Shown here: piece after piece, positions 38,578 through 46,238 of the stretch
Layout of the letters: every line of letters starts with the position of its first letter
Position numbering within the stretch: the stretch's first letter is position 1
Origin: Shewanella carassii
Lineage (GTDB): Bacteria > Pseudomonadota > Gammaproteobacteria > Enterobacterales > Shewanellaceae
Direction of reading: 5' to 3'
DNA length: 64,000 nucleotides
Assembly (NCBI RefSeq): GCF_002777975.1
Contig: NZ_NGVS01000014.1
Location: forward strand, 319,973-383,972
Program-made: the position numbers and the translations under genes
The notes under the pieces: model-generated
Database searches by the model: none
What the model was told of the DNA's origin: nothing
The model's input: the letters and a program-made list of their open reading frames with translations, nothing else

Positions 38578-38704
38578 GATCCTGAAAGGGAAAAGGTCGA
38601 CTGTCTTCGCCAAAAGCAGGGGCAGTCCGGCGGTCAGTTTTATGCTATGGTCTTGAGTTATTATTCTAATCCGTATCCTGAAACCTCTTGTAAGGAGAGC
38701 CAAG

Positions 38705-39835
38705 ATGTTTGCTGCACCCTCGGTTAGCGCTTTTAACCCTCCCCGCCGGATCCTGATGGGCCCCGGCCCTTCGGATGTCTATCCTCAGGTATTGGCGGCG
38801 CAGTCGCGGCCGACGGTCGGGCATCTGGATCCTCTGTTTGTGGCCATGATGGACGAGCTCAAGAGTCTCATTCAATATGCGTTTCAAACCCGCAACGAGA
38901 TGACTATAGCGGTATCTGCCCCGGGCAGCGCCGGTATGGAGACCTGTTTCGTTAACCTGGTGGAGCCGGGCGAAAAGGTGATTGTCTGCCGTAACGGGGT
39001 GTTTGGCGACAGAATGCGCCAGAACGTCGAGCGGATTGGCGCCGAGGCGGTGGTGCTGGATTTCGAATGGGGTACAGCGGTTGACCCAGAAGTGGTGGAA
39101 GCTGCGCTGAAGGCGCATCCCGATGCCGCCTTCCTGGCCTTTGTGCACGCCGAAACCTCCACCGGTGCGCTTTCCAACGCCAAAACACTGTGCGCCCTGG
39201 CGCGTGAGCATGGCTGTCTGTCGATTGTCGATGCCGTAACTTCCCTCGGAGGCGTCGAGCTCAGAGTCGATGATTGGGGCATAGATGCAATCTATTCCGG
39301 CAGTCAGAAGTGCCTCTCCTGTGTGCCTGGGTTGTCCCCCGTGTCCTTCTCACCGGCCGCCGTGGCCAAACTCAAGGCGCGCAAGAGCCCGGTGCAGAGC
39401 TGGTTTCTGGATCAGTCCCTGGTGATGGGGTATTGGAGCGGTGATGGCAAGCGCAGTTATCACCACACAGCGCCCGTTAATGCCCTGTACTCACTGCACG
39501 AAGCGCTGCGGTTACTGGCCGAAGAGGGGCTGGAAAATGCCTGGCAGCGTCACCGAGAGATGCACCTTTTGCTGCGTCAGGGGCTTGAGTCCATGGGGCT
39601 CGAATTTGTGGTGGCCGAGCAGAGCCGCTTACCGCAGCTCAATGCGGTTTATATCCCGCAAGGTGTTGATGATGGCGCCGTGAGAAAGCAGCTGTTGGAT
39701 AATTATAATCTGGAGATAGGTGCCGGTCTCGGCGCCTTGGCCGGAAAGGCTTGGCGTATCGGCCTGATGGGTTACGGTGCCAGACGGGAAAATGTTGCCC
39801 TTTGCCTGCGGGCTCTGGCCGAAGTGCTTAACTGA
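38705..39835 (+). CDS. Class V aminotransferase (alanine/serine-glyoxylate or serine-pyruvate type)
   Basis: 376 residues. The PLP lysine lies in YSGSQKCLSCVPGLSPVSF and the PLP-binding Asp in SIVDAVTSLGGVEL; the N-terminal MGPGPSDVYPQVL and C-terminal WRIGLMGYGARRENV are typical of the AGXT family. It is cytoplasmic and transfers amino groups among alanine, serine, pyruvate and glyoxylate. It has its own AAGGAG site and lies 127 bp after ilvA with no clear terminator between, so read-through from the ilv operon is possible. Exact donor and acceptor are not proved. Confidence 0.85.
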   Translation: MFAAPSVSAFNPPRRILMGPGPSDVYPQVLAAQSRPTVGHLDPLFVAMMDELKSLIQYAFQTRNEMTIAVSAPGSAGMETCFVNLVEPGEKVIVCRNGVFGDRMRQNVERIGAEAVVLDFEWGTAVDPEVVEAALKAHPDAAFLAFVHAETSTGALSNAKTLCALAREHGCLSIVDAVTSLGGVELRVDDWGIDAIYSGSQKCLSCVPGLSPVSFSPAAVAKLKARKSPVQSWFLDQSLVMGYWSGDGKRSYHHTAPVNALYSLHEALRLLAEEGLENAWQRHREMHLLLRQGLESMGLEFVVAEQSRLPQLNAVYIPQGVDDGAVRKQLLDNYNLEIGAGLGALAGKAWRIGLMGYGARRENVALCLRALAEVLN

Positions 39836-39851
39836 TAGCCCGCCTTTAGAT

Positions 39852-39879
39852 AAACGCCCCGTCCAATGACGGGGCGTTT
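39852..39879. terminator. Bidirectional terminator after the aminotransferase gene
   Basis: A 12-bp stem (AAACGCCCCGTC / GACGGGGCGTTT) with a CAAT loop and TTTTCGTTT tail, between convergent genes. Confidence 0.85.
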
Positions 39880-39884
39880 TCGTT

Positions 39885-40652
39885 TCAGCCTTTACTCACA
39901 GCCCCTGTGAACCAAGGTTCCAGGCGGCGATAGCTGTGACTGCCGACATAGATAGCCAAGGCCGACAATATTCCGCCCAGCAGGGTCGAGGTCAACACGT
40001 CGACACTCCAATGCATTCCCAGCAACATACGGCTCAGCCCCATCAGCAGCGCCCAGCAGATAAGCAGCGCCGGAAGCCAGAGATTGTTGTGCCTCAGCAG
40101 AAAGAAACTGCTGCACATAGTCAGGGTCACGGCAAAAATGGTGTGGCCGGAGGGAAAGGAAAACCCCGTTTCTATCTGCCAGTGGCGCTGGATCTGTGCC
40201 GAGATGGGCATATCCAGCGGTGATACCCCGGGAAGAACCTGGGCCAGCAGTTCCCTGCGGGCGTACTTGTCTATGCTGTAGAACTCCTTGATATCCAGAT
40301 GCTGCTGGTGGGACAGCCATTCGATATAGGGTCGGGATTCGGCAAATACCAGCTTGAGCTGTTCATTGAGCAGCAAACACAGCACCAAGCCCAGCGAAGT
40401 GCAGAACATCATCTTCAGCCAGCTGCCCCTTGGCAGGATAAAAAAGCTGATGGCAAATACCAGTAACACAGTGCTTACGCCCCAGGGGGCCGAACCGGAC
40501 ACGGTTAACCAGTACCAAAACTGAGCGGCGGCACTGTCGAGATTGAGCCAGGGGAAGAGCGGCTCTGACAGGGAAAACAGCGCCAGCGGCAAGCTGAGCA
40601 GAAACAGCCAACAAATGGCCAATGAGGTCAAAGGGACGGCTGCATATTTCAT
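39885..40652 (-). CDS. pgpB: PgpB-like PAP2 lipid phosphatase
   Basis: 255 residues from the ATG at 40652 (AAGGGTG upstream); the E. coli PgpB is 254. About six membrane helices. The three PAP2 motifs are LKLVFAESRPYIEWL (K..RP), FSFPSGHT (PSGH) and SRMLLGMHWSVDV (SR...H...D). The family dephosphorylates phosphatidylglycerophosphate, undecaprenyl pyrophosphate and related lipids at the inner membrane's periplasmic face. Single gene. Confidence 0.85.
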   Translation of the reverse strand: MKYAAVPLTSLAICWLFLLSLPLALFSLSEPLFPWLNLDSAAAQFWYWLTVSGSAPWGVSTVLLVFAISFFILPRGSWLKMMFCTSLGLVLCLLLNEQLKLVFAESRPYIEWLSHQQHLDIKEFYSIDKYARRELLAQVLPGVSPLDMPISAQIQRHWQIETGFSFPSGHTIFAVTLTMCSSFFLLRHNNLWLPALLICWALLMGLSRMLLGMHWSVDVLTSTLLGGILSALAIYVGSHSYRRLEPWFTGAVSKG

Positions 40653-40773
40653 TAATACACCCTTATCGGAACGGACAAACCGCCATTGTGCCAGAGGGGA
40701 GGAACGCGGCAAGCATTAATGGCGTCCTCCGTCGAAGTAGGCCCTTTGGGCGGCAGTTTGTCAGCACACTTGT

Positions 40774-40805
40774 AAAAAAACGGCTGCCCAAGTGTGGCAG
40801 CCGTT
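40774..40805 (-). terminator. creD terminator
   Basis: A 10-bp stem (AACGGCTGCC / GGCAGCCGTT) followed on the minus strand by seven Ts lies 16 bp after the creD stop. Confidence 0.85.
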
Positions 40806-40820
40806 GGTTGGCAGTAAATA

Positions 40821-42242
40821 TTACTCTTCAATTTGTTGGTGACGGGTGAGATACATGAGCACCAGCATGATCAGTACCAGTAGTCCAGTTCCCATCAAGA
40901 GGGCGTAATCTTCCAGCTGGAGTATGGAGTAGAGTACGCCGTAGAGACTCGCCAGCATGGCCGCAACTATAGCTCCCTGGCGCCGACTGCCACTGGCACT
41001 GGCGACATAAAGCGGAATGCTGAGCAGGGGAACAGCCGCGGCCACCAGATAAGCGGTTAAAAACAGCAGGTGTTCCGACAGCGACAGCAGCAATAGATAG
41101 AAGAGACACATGGCGCCACCTACCATCAGATACTGCACTGCGCTGAGGCGTGATTTGTTACCCAGCTCGAAGATCAGCAGCAATATGTAGGTCAGTAAGA
41201 TAAAGAGTATGCCGTACTTGAGCGATCTTTCTATCTTGCCGTAGTGAGTCACGGGTTCGAACAGGGTAACACTGGCACTGATCTCGGTGAGATCCCGGCC
41301 ATCACTGGCGCGGAACACCTGAGGGAAGTTACGACTCAGATGGCTTATCTGCCAGTTGGCATCAAAACCTTCAGTGCTGAGATTACGGCTGGCGGGCAGG
41401 TAACCCTGGAAGCTGGGATGCGGCCAATCGGCATGGATATCTATCTGGCTCAGTTCCGCCAGTGGCAGTACTTCCAAGCCCTCGGAACCCCTGAGGCTGA
41501 GCTGGAAGGTCAGGTGATATTCACCTTGGCTCGGATCCAGCGCTATGGTGCGATGAAAGCCGCGGCCAAGGCCGCCTGTGTTATCCAGGCCTGTACCTGA
41601 CATCAAGCTGGGCATGCCCTGCTCATCAGCCAGATTAAAACGGCTGACAGTCTCAATAGCCTGGTTGGCTGAAACGCCGAACACCAGCCGGGCCTGGTTA
41701 TAATCAAAGCCGAGTAGGCCGGGGATATTGACCTTGGGCAGTTCGAAGTTGGCCTGGCCCTTGACTTGTCCCAGATACACGAGTGACTGATAGATACCGC
41801 GATGGCGGAATTCGTGCTGCAGACCAGCATCCAGCGTCATGCCTTTGGGCAGGATCAAGAGTTCATCGCTGTAAACCTGGCGACTACGGTGCTGTTTGCC
41901 GTCGATATTGCTGTCGGAGATCACTTCGTAGCGAAACGGCAGTACCAAAACCGGACCGGCCAAGGTTTGGGCATCGCCCCAGGTGTGGCCTATCTCACGC
42001 ACCACTTGGCGATAGAGGCTTTCTCTATCTTGGCTGAGATCCTGGATCATTCCCAATGGGATCAATGACAACAGGCCCACCATGGCCACAGCAAAGAGTT
42101 TGAGCGTTAATTTGGATTTGAATTGAGGCAGCGCCGCTTGGCCGTTTTGTTTCTTCATCGCACTTTTCAGCAGCAGATAAGCCCCGAAACCCATGGCACC
42201 AAGAAAGGCCAGCGCTATCACCAGGACGATAATTTCAAACAT
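40821..42242 (-). CDS. creD: CreD, inner-membrane protein
   Basis: 473 residues, close to E. coli CreD (450). One N-terminal helix anchors a large periplasmic domain (from about 80 to 335, including RSRQVYSDELLILPKGMTL), followed by about five C-terminal helices (KYGILFILLTYILLLIFEL onward). CreD is a CreBC/BlrAB regulon member linked to envelope stress, colicin tolerance and beta-lactam response; its biochemical role is unknown. No creBC genes are next to it here. Confidence 0.9.
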   Translation of the reverse strand: MFEIIVLVIALAFLGAMGFGAYLLLKSAMKKQNGQAALPQFKSKLTLKLFAVAMVGLLSLIPLGMIQDLSQDRESLYRQVVREIGHTWGDAQTLAGPVLVLPFRYEVISDSNIDGKQHRSRQVYSDELLILPKGMTLDAGLQHEFRHRGIYQSLVYLGQVKGQANFELPKVNIPGLLGFDYNQARLVFGVSANQAIETVSRFNLADEQGMPSLMSGTGLDNTGGLGRGFHRTIALDPSQGEYHLTFQLSLRGSEGLEVLPLAELSQIDIHADWPHPSFQGYLPASRNLSTEGFDANWQISHLSRNFPQVFRASDGRDLTEISASVTLFEPVTHYGKIERSLKYGILFILLTYILLLIFELGNKSRLSAVQYLMVGGAMCLFYLLLLSLSEHLLFLTAYLVAAAVPLLSIPLYVASASGSRRQGAIVAAMLASLYGVLYSILQLEDYALLMGTGLLVLIMLVLMYLTRHQQIEE

Positions 42243-42492
42243 CAGGTATGTTCCTTTAACCTATAGTGGCTGCATTAGAACAGATTTGACTGGAGATATC
42301 ATGACAAGTCGCTGATCAATAATGGCAAAATTGTGGCAATCTTGTTTTCTGAGTAGTGGGCAAAAAAGGTTTATGCACGATTGTCACATTTATTATGACA
42401 ATGTGGTCGTAATTGAAACATCTATAATGAGTGTGAATCAATGCTGCAGTCATTTAAAATAACCGCCTATACAATCTGCTGTGAAGATTCCT

Positions 42493-43458
42493 ATGAAGTA
42501 CTTTTCCAAAATCTGTTGGATGCCGGCTGTGTTCTGTTTGCCCCTGCATGCCGAACTGGCCGATTTTGACGACTATGGTCCGCTGCGGGTCTACGCCCAG
42601 TCTCCCCTGCAGTCCAGTAGTCTGACTCCTATGTTGCGCTCGGGCTTTTCCATGGCCGAGGGGCAAAAAGAGTGGTATCTGACCGGTAATATGGCCAGTG
42701 TCTGGGCCGAGACAGACGATTATCTGGCCGACTATTATCACAACGCTTTGACTGCGGGTCTCAAGTGGCAAATCGATGACCGCTGGATGCTGGATGCCAA
42801 CTACACTTGGCGTTTCAGTGGCAATAATCATTTGGATTCGCTGACCATGTGGTTTCACGATGCCTTCGGCTTCGATCAGAATGGGCGTGAACATCAACCG
42901 CGAAATCAGAATCAGATTTACTCCAAGCAACACGATATCAATCTCAGTGATTTTGGTGGCGAGACGATGAATAACGCCTTCAATATCTACCTGGGGTATC
43001 AACTGCTGCAAAACGAGCACCATGGTCTGTCTGTTGGGGCCAGTCTGTATTACAACTATGTGGGTTCGGGCCCTTTTGCCAATGAGAACTTTGAACAGGC
43101 GTTGCAGCTTAACTACAGCTATCGCAACGGTCGGCACAACTTCCATTCAACACTCGGCTTGAGCTTCCGTGAGGATGAGGAAGTGTTGTCGGATATGCCC
43201 TATGAGTCCAACGCTTTGATGCTTGGCCTAGGCTATGAATATCGTGTTGGTCGTCATGGTTGGATGCTGGAGTACCACAGATATGAGGGGATGACAGAGG
43301 CCGATGATGACTTCTCTGAAGCCTCCAATGAAGCCTTGCTGGGCTACCGTTATTATCTAGATCGCGGTGCCATAGAGTTCACTGTGATTGAAAACTTCCT
43401 CAACATGGATAACAGCACGGATATCGCCTTTACTCTGGGCTATCGGCATATGCTCTAA
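42493..43458 (+). CDS. Outer-membrane beta-barrel protein, DUF3187-like
   Basis: 321 residues from the ATG at 42493, which begins a signal peptide (MKYFSKICWMPAVFCLPLHA); a GTG four codons earlier is possible. The segment YGPLRVYAQSPLQSSSLTP and WYLTGNMASVWAETDDYLAD resemble DUF3187 proteins. Amphipathic strands run to the end. The C terminus is GYRHML, with Leu in place of the usual Phe. Function is unknown. Monocistronic, ending at a strong terminator. Confidence 0.7.
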   Translation: MKYFSKICWMPAVFCLPLHAELADFDDYGPLRVYAQSPLQSSSLTPMLRSGFSMAEGQKEWYLTGNMASVWAETDDYLADYYHNALTAGLKWQIDDRWMLDANYTWRFSGNNHLDSLTMWFHDAFGFDQNGREHQPRNQNQIYSKQHDINLSDFGGETMNNAFNIYLGYQLLQNEHHGLSVGASLYYNYVGSGPFANENFEQALQLNYSYRNGRHNFHSTLGLSFREDEEVLSDMPYESNALMLGLGYEYRVGRHGWMLEYHRYEGMTEADDDFSEASNEALLGYRYYLDRGAIEFTVIENFLNMDNSTDIAFTLGYRHML

Positions 43459-43477
43459 CTTTAGCCGTATTAAAACA

Positions 43478-43501
43478 TAAGGCCGCTCATGAGCGGCCTT
43501 A
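43478..43501. terminator. Bidirectional terminator between the DUF3187-like gene and ubiK
   Basis: An 11-bp stem (TAAGGCCGCTC / GAGCGGCCTTA) with a minimal AT apex lies between convergent stops. Confidence 0.75.
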
Positions 43502-43522
43502 TCTATTCTTGGGCGAGATGTA

Positions 43523-43777
43523 TTACTCCGCTTGCTCAGCCTTGGTTTCCAGTGCCTCGACTCTGGCTTGCAGGGCTTCCAGCTTTTCGCGGGTCTTGAG
43601 CAATACATGCTGCTGTACTTCAAACTCTTCCCGGGAGACCAGATCCAGTTTCAGCAACTGGTGTTGCAGTACTTGCTTGCTGCGTTCCTCAAACTCACCG
43701 GCAAATTGCTTCAGCCCTGAAGGCAGGTTTTCGCTCAGCTGTTTGGCCATTTCTTCAATTTTCTTGGGGTTGATCAT
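43523..43777 (-). CDS. ubiK: UbiK (YqiC), ubiquinone biosynthesis accessory factor
   Basis: 84 residues from the ATG at 43777 (MINPKKIEEMAKQL). A longer open frame upstream runs into the inverted-repeat element and is not real. The motif LKLDLVSREEFEVQQHVLLKTREKLEALQ is the conserved core (given in part: DLVSREEFEVQ, LLKTREKLEAL), and the C terminus is a predicted coiled coil that trimerises. UbiK promotes aerobic ubiquinone synthesis with UbiJ, possibly by organising the Ubi complex on lipid. Confidence 0.92.
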   Translation of the reverse strand: MINPKKIEEMAKQLSENLPSGLKQFAGEFEERSKQVLQHQLLKLDLVSREEFEVQQHVLLKTREKLEALQARVEALETKAEQAE

Positions 43778-43848
43778 CTCTTTAATCCACTGGTAAGGTT
43801 TTAACTGATTGTAACTTATAGGCCGTACTGAACCCAAGGTTAACCGAA

Positions 43849-44112
43849 GGAAGGTGCGAACAAGTCCCATGTGTGCTCTGTGTCGGTTTACAGGCCTAGA
43901 TGCAAGGCGTGGTTCGCAGCAAATGGCCCTAGTCCTTTGCAAGAAGCAGAACACAGCAGGCAGGTCTGTAAGCCACGCCCTTTGGGGATTTCACAGCAAC
44001 CGGCTCTCTGCGTTATCCGACCTCGCCAGGCCCCAGCATGCCTTCAGTCAGATGCCTTGAATGCCAATTGCTGTGCAAGCCAGAGTGCCACGAGGACTTA
44101 TTCGCACCTTCC
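43849..44112. mobile_element. MITE-like element with 19-bp terminal inverted repeats
   Basis: A 264-bp block between ubiK and rep starts GGAAGGTGCGAACAAGTCC and ends with the inverted copy carrying one mismatch (C versus T at base 13). It has no transposase; open frames inside it have no family resemblance. Internal complementary segments (GGCGTGG near 43907 and CCACGCC near 43975) could fold back. A target-site duplication could not be identified with confidence. It looks like a non-autonomous element mobilised by a transposase outside the window. Confidence 0.65.
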
Positions 44113-44198
44113 CTAAGGGGATTTTGGGGCTGCCTCCGGCACTGATTCTGGTATGATCTCAGCCTCTAAACCTGCCTTGTGTGAGATATCGATAACCT

Positions 44199-46211
44199 AT
44201 GAAGCTCAATCCTGCCCAGAATGAAGCCGTCCATTATGTTTCCGGTCCCTGCCTGGTATTGGCTGGAGCCGGCAGTGGCAAAACCCGGGTTATCATCAAC
44301 AAGATAGCCCATCTGGTGCAGAAGTGTGGTTATCAGGCCAAGCATATCGCCGCTGTGACTTTTACCAACAAGGCAGCACGGGAGATGAAAGAGCGGGTGG
44401 CTCAATCCATGGGCCGCAAGGAAGCCAGGGGGTTGTGGATCTCTACCTTCCATACTCTGGGGTTGGAAATCATCAAGCGTGAACACAAGACATTGGGCCT
44501 CAAAGCCGGCTTCTCTCTGTTCGATGATCAGGACACCTTGGCGCTACTCAAAGAGCTGACTCAGGACGAGCTGCAGGAGGATAAAGATCTGCTGCGGGCG
44601 TTGGCGACCATGATCTCCAATTGGAAGGGGGGCTTGGTGATCCCGGATCATGCCCGCAAGATAGCCAAGGGTGAACAGGAGCAACTGTTTGCACTTTTGT
44701 ATCAGCGTTATGCCCAGCACATGAAGGCTTACAATGCACTGGATTTTGACGATCTTATCCTGCTGCCGACCCTATTGCTGCGGCATAACGCCGATGTTAG
44801 AGCCCGTTGGCAGGCGAGGATCCGTTATCTGCTGGTGGATGAATATCAGGATACCAACACCAGCCAGTATGAACTGGTTAAATTGTTGGTGGGAGAGCGG
44901 GCGCGTTTTACTGTGGTAGGCGATGATGACCAGTCCATCTACTCCTGGCGTGGTGCCAAGCCACAAAACCTGGTGCTGCTGGGCAAAGACTTTCCTGAGC
45001 TCAAGCTCATTAAGCTGGAACAAAACTATCGCTCCAGCCAGCGGATATTGAGGGCGGCCAATATTCTGATCGCCAACAATCCCCATGTGTATGATAAGTC
45101 GCTGTTCAGTGAGTTGGCCTATGGCGAGCCGCTGCGGGTACTGTTTGCCGCCAATGAAGAGCAGGAAGCGGAGCGGGTGGTGGCCGAAATCATTCGCCAC
45201 AAGTTTATGGGTAAGACCAGCTATGGTGAATACGCCATTCTCTATCGGGGAAATCACCAGTCTCGCTTGTTGGAGCGGGCGCTGATGACTAACCGTATTC
45301 CCTATAAGCTTAGCGGTGGCACCTCATTCTTTGCCAGAGCCGAAATCAAGGACATCATGGCCTATCTGCGCTTGGTGGTGAATCCGGATGACGATAACGC
45401 CTTTCTGCGTATCGTCAACCTCCCTAAGCGCGGAATTGGTCCGGCAACCTTGGAAAAATTGGGGAATTTCGCCAACCAGAAACATATCTCCATGTTTGAG
45501 GCGATTTTCGACGCTGAATTGAATCATCACCTGCCTCCGGCGGCCATGGGCTCACTGTATGAGTTTGGTCGCTTCATCGTCGATACCGGTGAAATTGCTC
45601 AACGCGGTGAGGGGGTTGATGCCATCAAACAGTTGATCCGCAAGATAAACTACGAAGACTATCTCTACGAGACCAGCACCAGCGCCAAGGCAGCCGAGAT
45701 GCGAATGAAGAACATCTCCGAGCTGTATCGCTGGGTGACAGAGATGCTGGCCGGTGATGACCTGGATGAGCCCATGAGCCTGCCCGAAGTGGTCAATAGG
45801 CTGACGCTTAGAGACATGATGGAAAGAAACAATGAGGATGAAGGCGGCGATCAGGTGCAGTTGATGACGCTGCACGCCTCCAAGGGACTGGAGTTTCCTT
45901 ATGTGTTTATGGTGGGGGTGGAAGAGCGAATTCTGCCGCATCAAACCAGCATAGATGAAGACAATGTCGATGAAGAGCGGCGTCTGGCTTATGTTGGCAT
46001 CACCCGGGCTCAGAAAGAGCTGTGGTTTATGCTCTGCCGTGAGCGGCGCCAATTCGGCGAAACCATGCGTTGCGAACCCAGCCGCTTCTTGATGGAACTG
46101 CCTCAGGACGACCTTATCTGGGAAAATCGCAAGCCGCAACAGAGTGAGCAGCAACGAATGGAAACCGGCAAGGCCAATATTGCCAACCTGCGGGATATGT
46201 TCAAGAAGTAA
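44199..46211 (+). CDS. rep: Rep, ATP-dependent DNA helicase
   Basis: 670 residues (E. coli Rep 673), a UvrD/Rep superfamily 1A 3'-5' helicase that clears proteins ahead of the replisome. Walker A is AGAGSGKT (about 23-30), motif [20 protein letters not shown], motif [16 protein letters not shown], motif [10 protein letters not shown], and the late motifs [13 protein letters not shown] and [12 protein letters not shown]. The order and wording match Rep more closely than UvrD (for example [12 protein letters not shown]). Single gene with its own upstream region containing the MITE-like element. Confidence 0.96.
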   Translation: MKLNPAQNEAVHYVSGPCLVLAGAGSGKTRVIINKIAHLVQKCGYQAKHIAAVTFTNKAAREMKERVAQSMGRKEARGLWISTFHTLGLEIIKREHKTLGLKAGFSLFDDQDTLALLKELTQDELQEDKDLLRALATMISNWKGGLVIPDHARKIAKGEQEQLFALLYQRYAQHMKAYNALDFDDLILLPTLLLRHNADVRARWQARIRYLLVDEYQDTNTSQYELVKLLVGERARFTVVGDDDQSIYSWRGAKPQNLVLLGKDFPELKLIKLEQNYRSSQRILRAANILIANNPHVYDKSLFSELAYGEPLRVLFAANEEQEAERVVAEIIRHKFMGKTSYGEYAILYRGNHQSRLLERALMTNRIPYKLSGGTSFFARAEIKDIMAYLRLVVNPDDDNAFLRIVNLPKRGIGPATLEKLGNFANQKHISMFEAIFDAELNHHLPPAAMGSLYEFGRFIVDTGEIAQRGEGVDAIKQLIRKINYEDYLYETSTSAKAAEMRMKNISELYRWVTEMLAGDDLDEPMSLPEVVNRLTLRDMMERNNEDEGGDQVQLMTLHASKGLEFPYVFMVGVEERILPHQTSIDEDNVDEERRLAYVGITRAQKELWFMLCRERRQFGETMRCEPSRFLMELPQDDLIWENRKPQQSEQQRMETGKANIANLRDMFKK

Positions 46212-46238
46212 CTGTTAGAGTCGTCTTCAAGGCTCTAT

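Noticed and set aside
42454..43146. Open frame of about 230 codons antisense to the DUF3187-like gene
   Set aside because: The plus-strand protein has a signal peptide and barrel pattern; the antisense product has none.
43778..43954. N-terminal extension of ubiK by 59 codons
   Set aside because: It runs into the inverted-repeat element; UbiK proteins start at MINPKKIEE.
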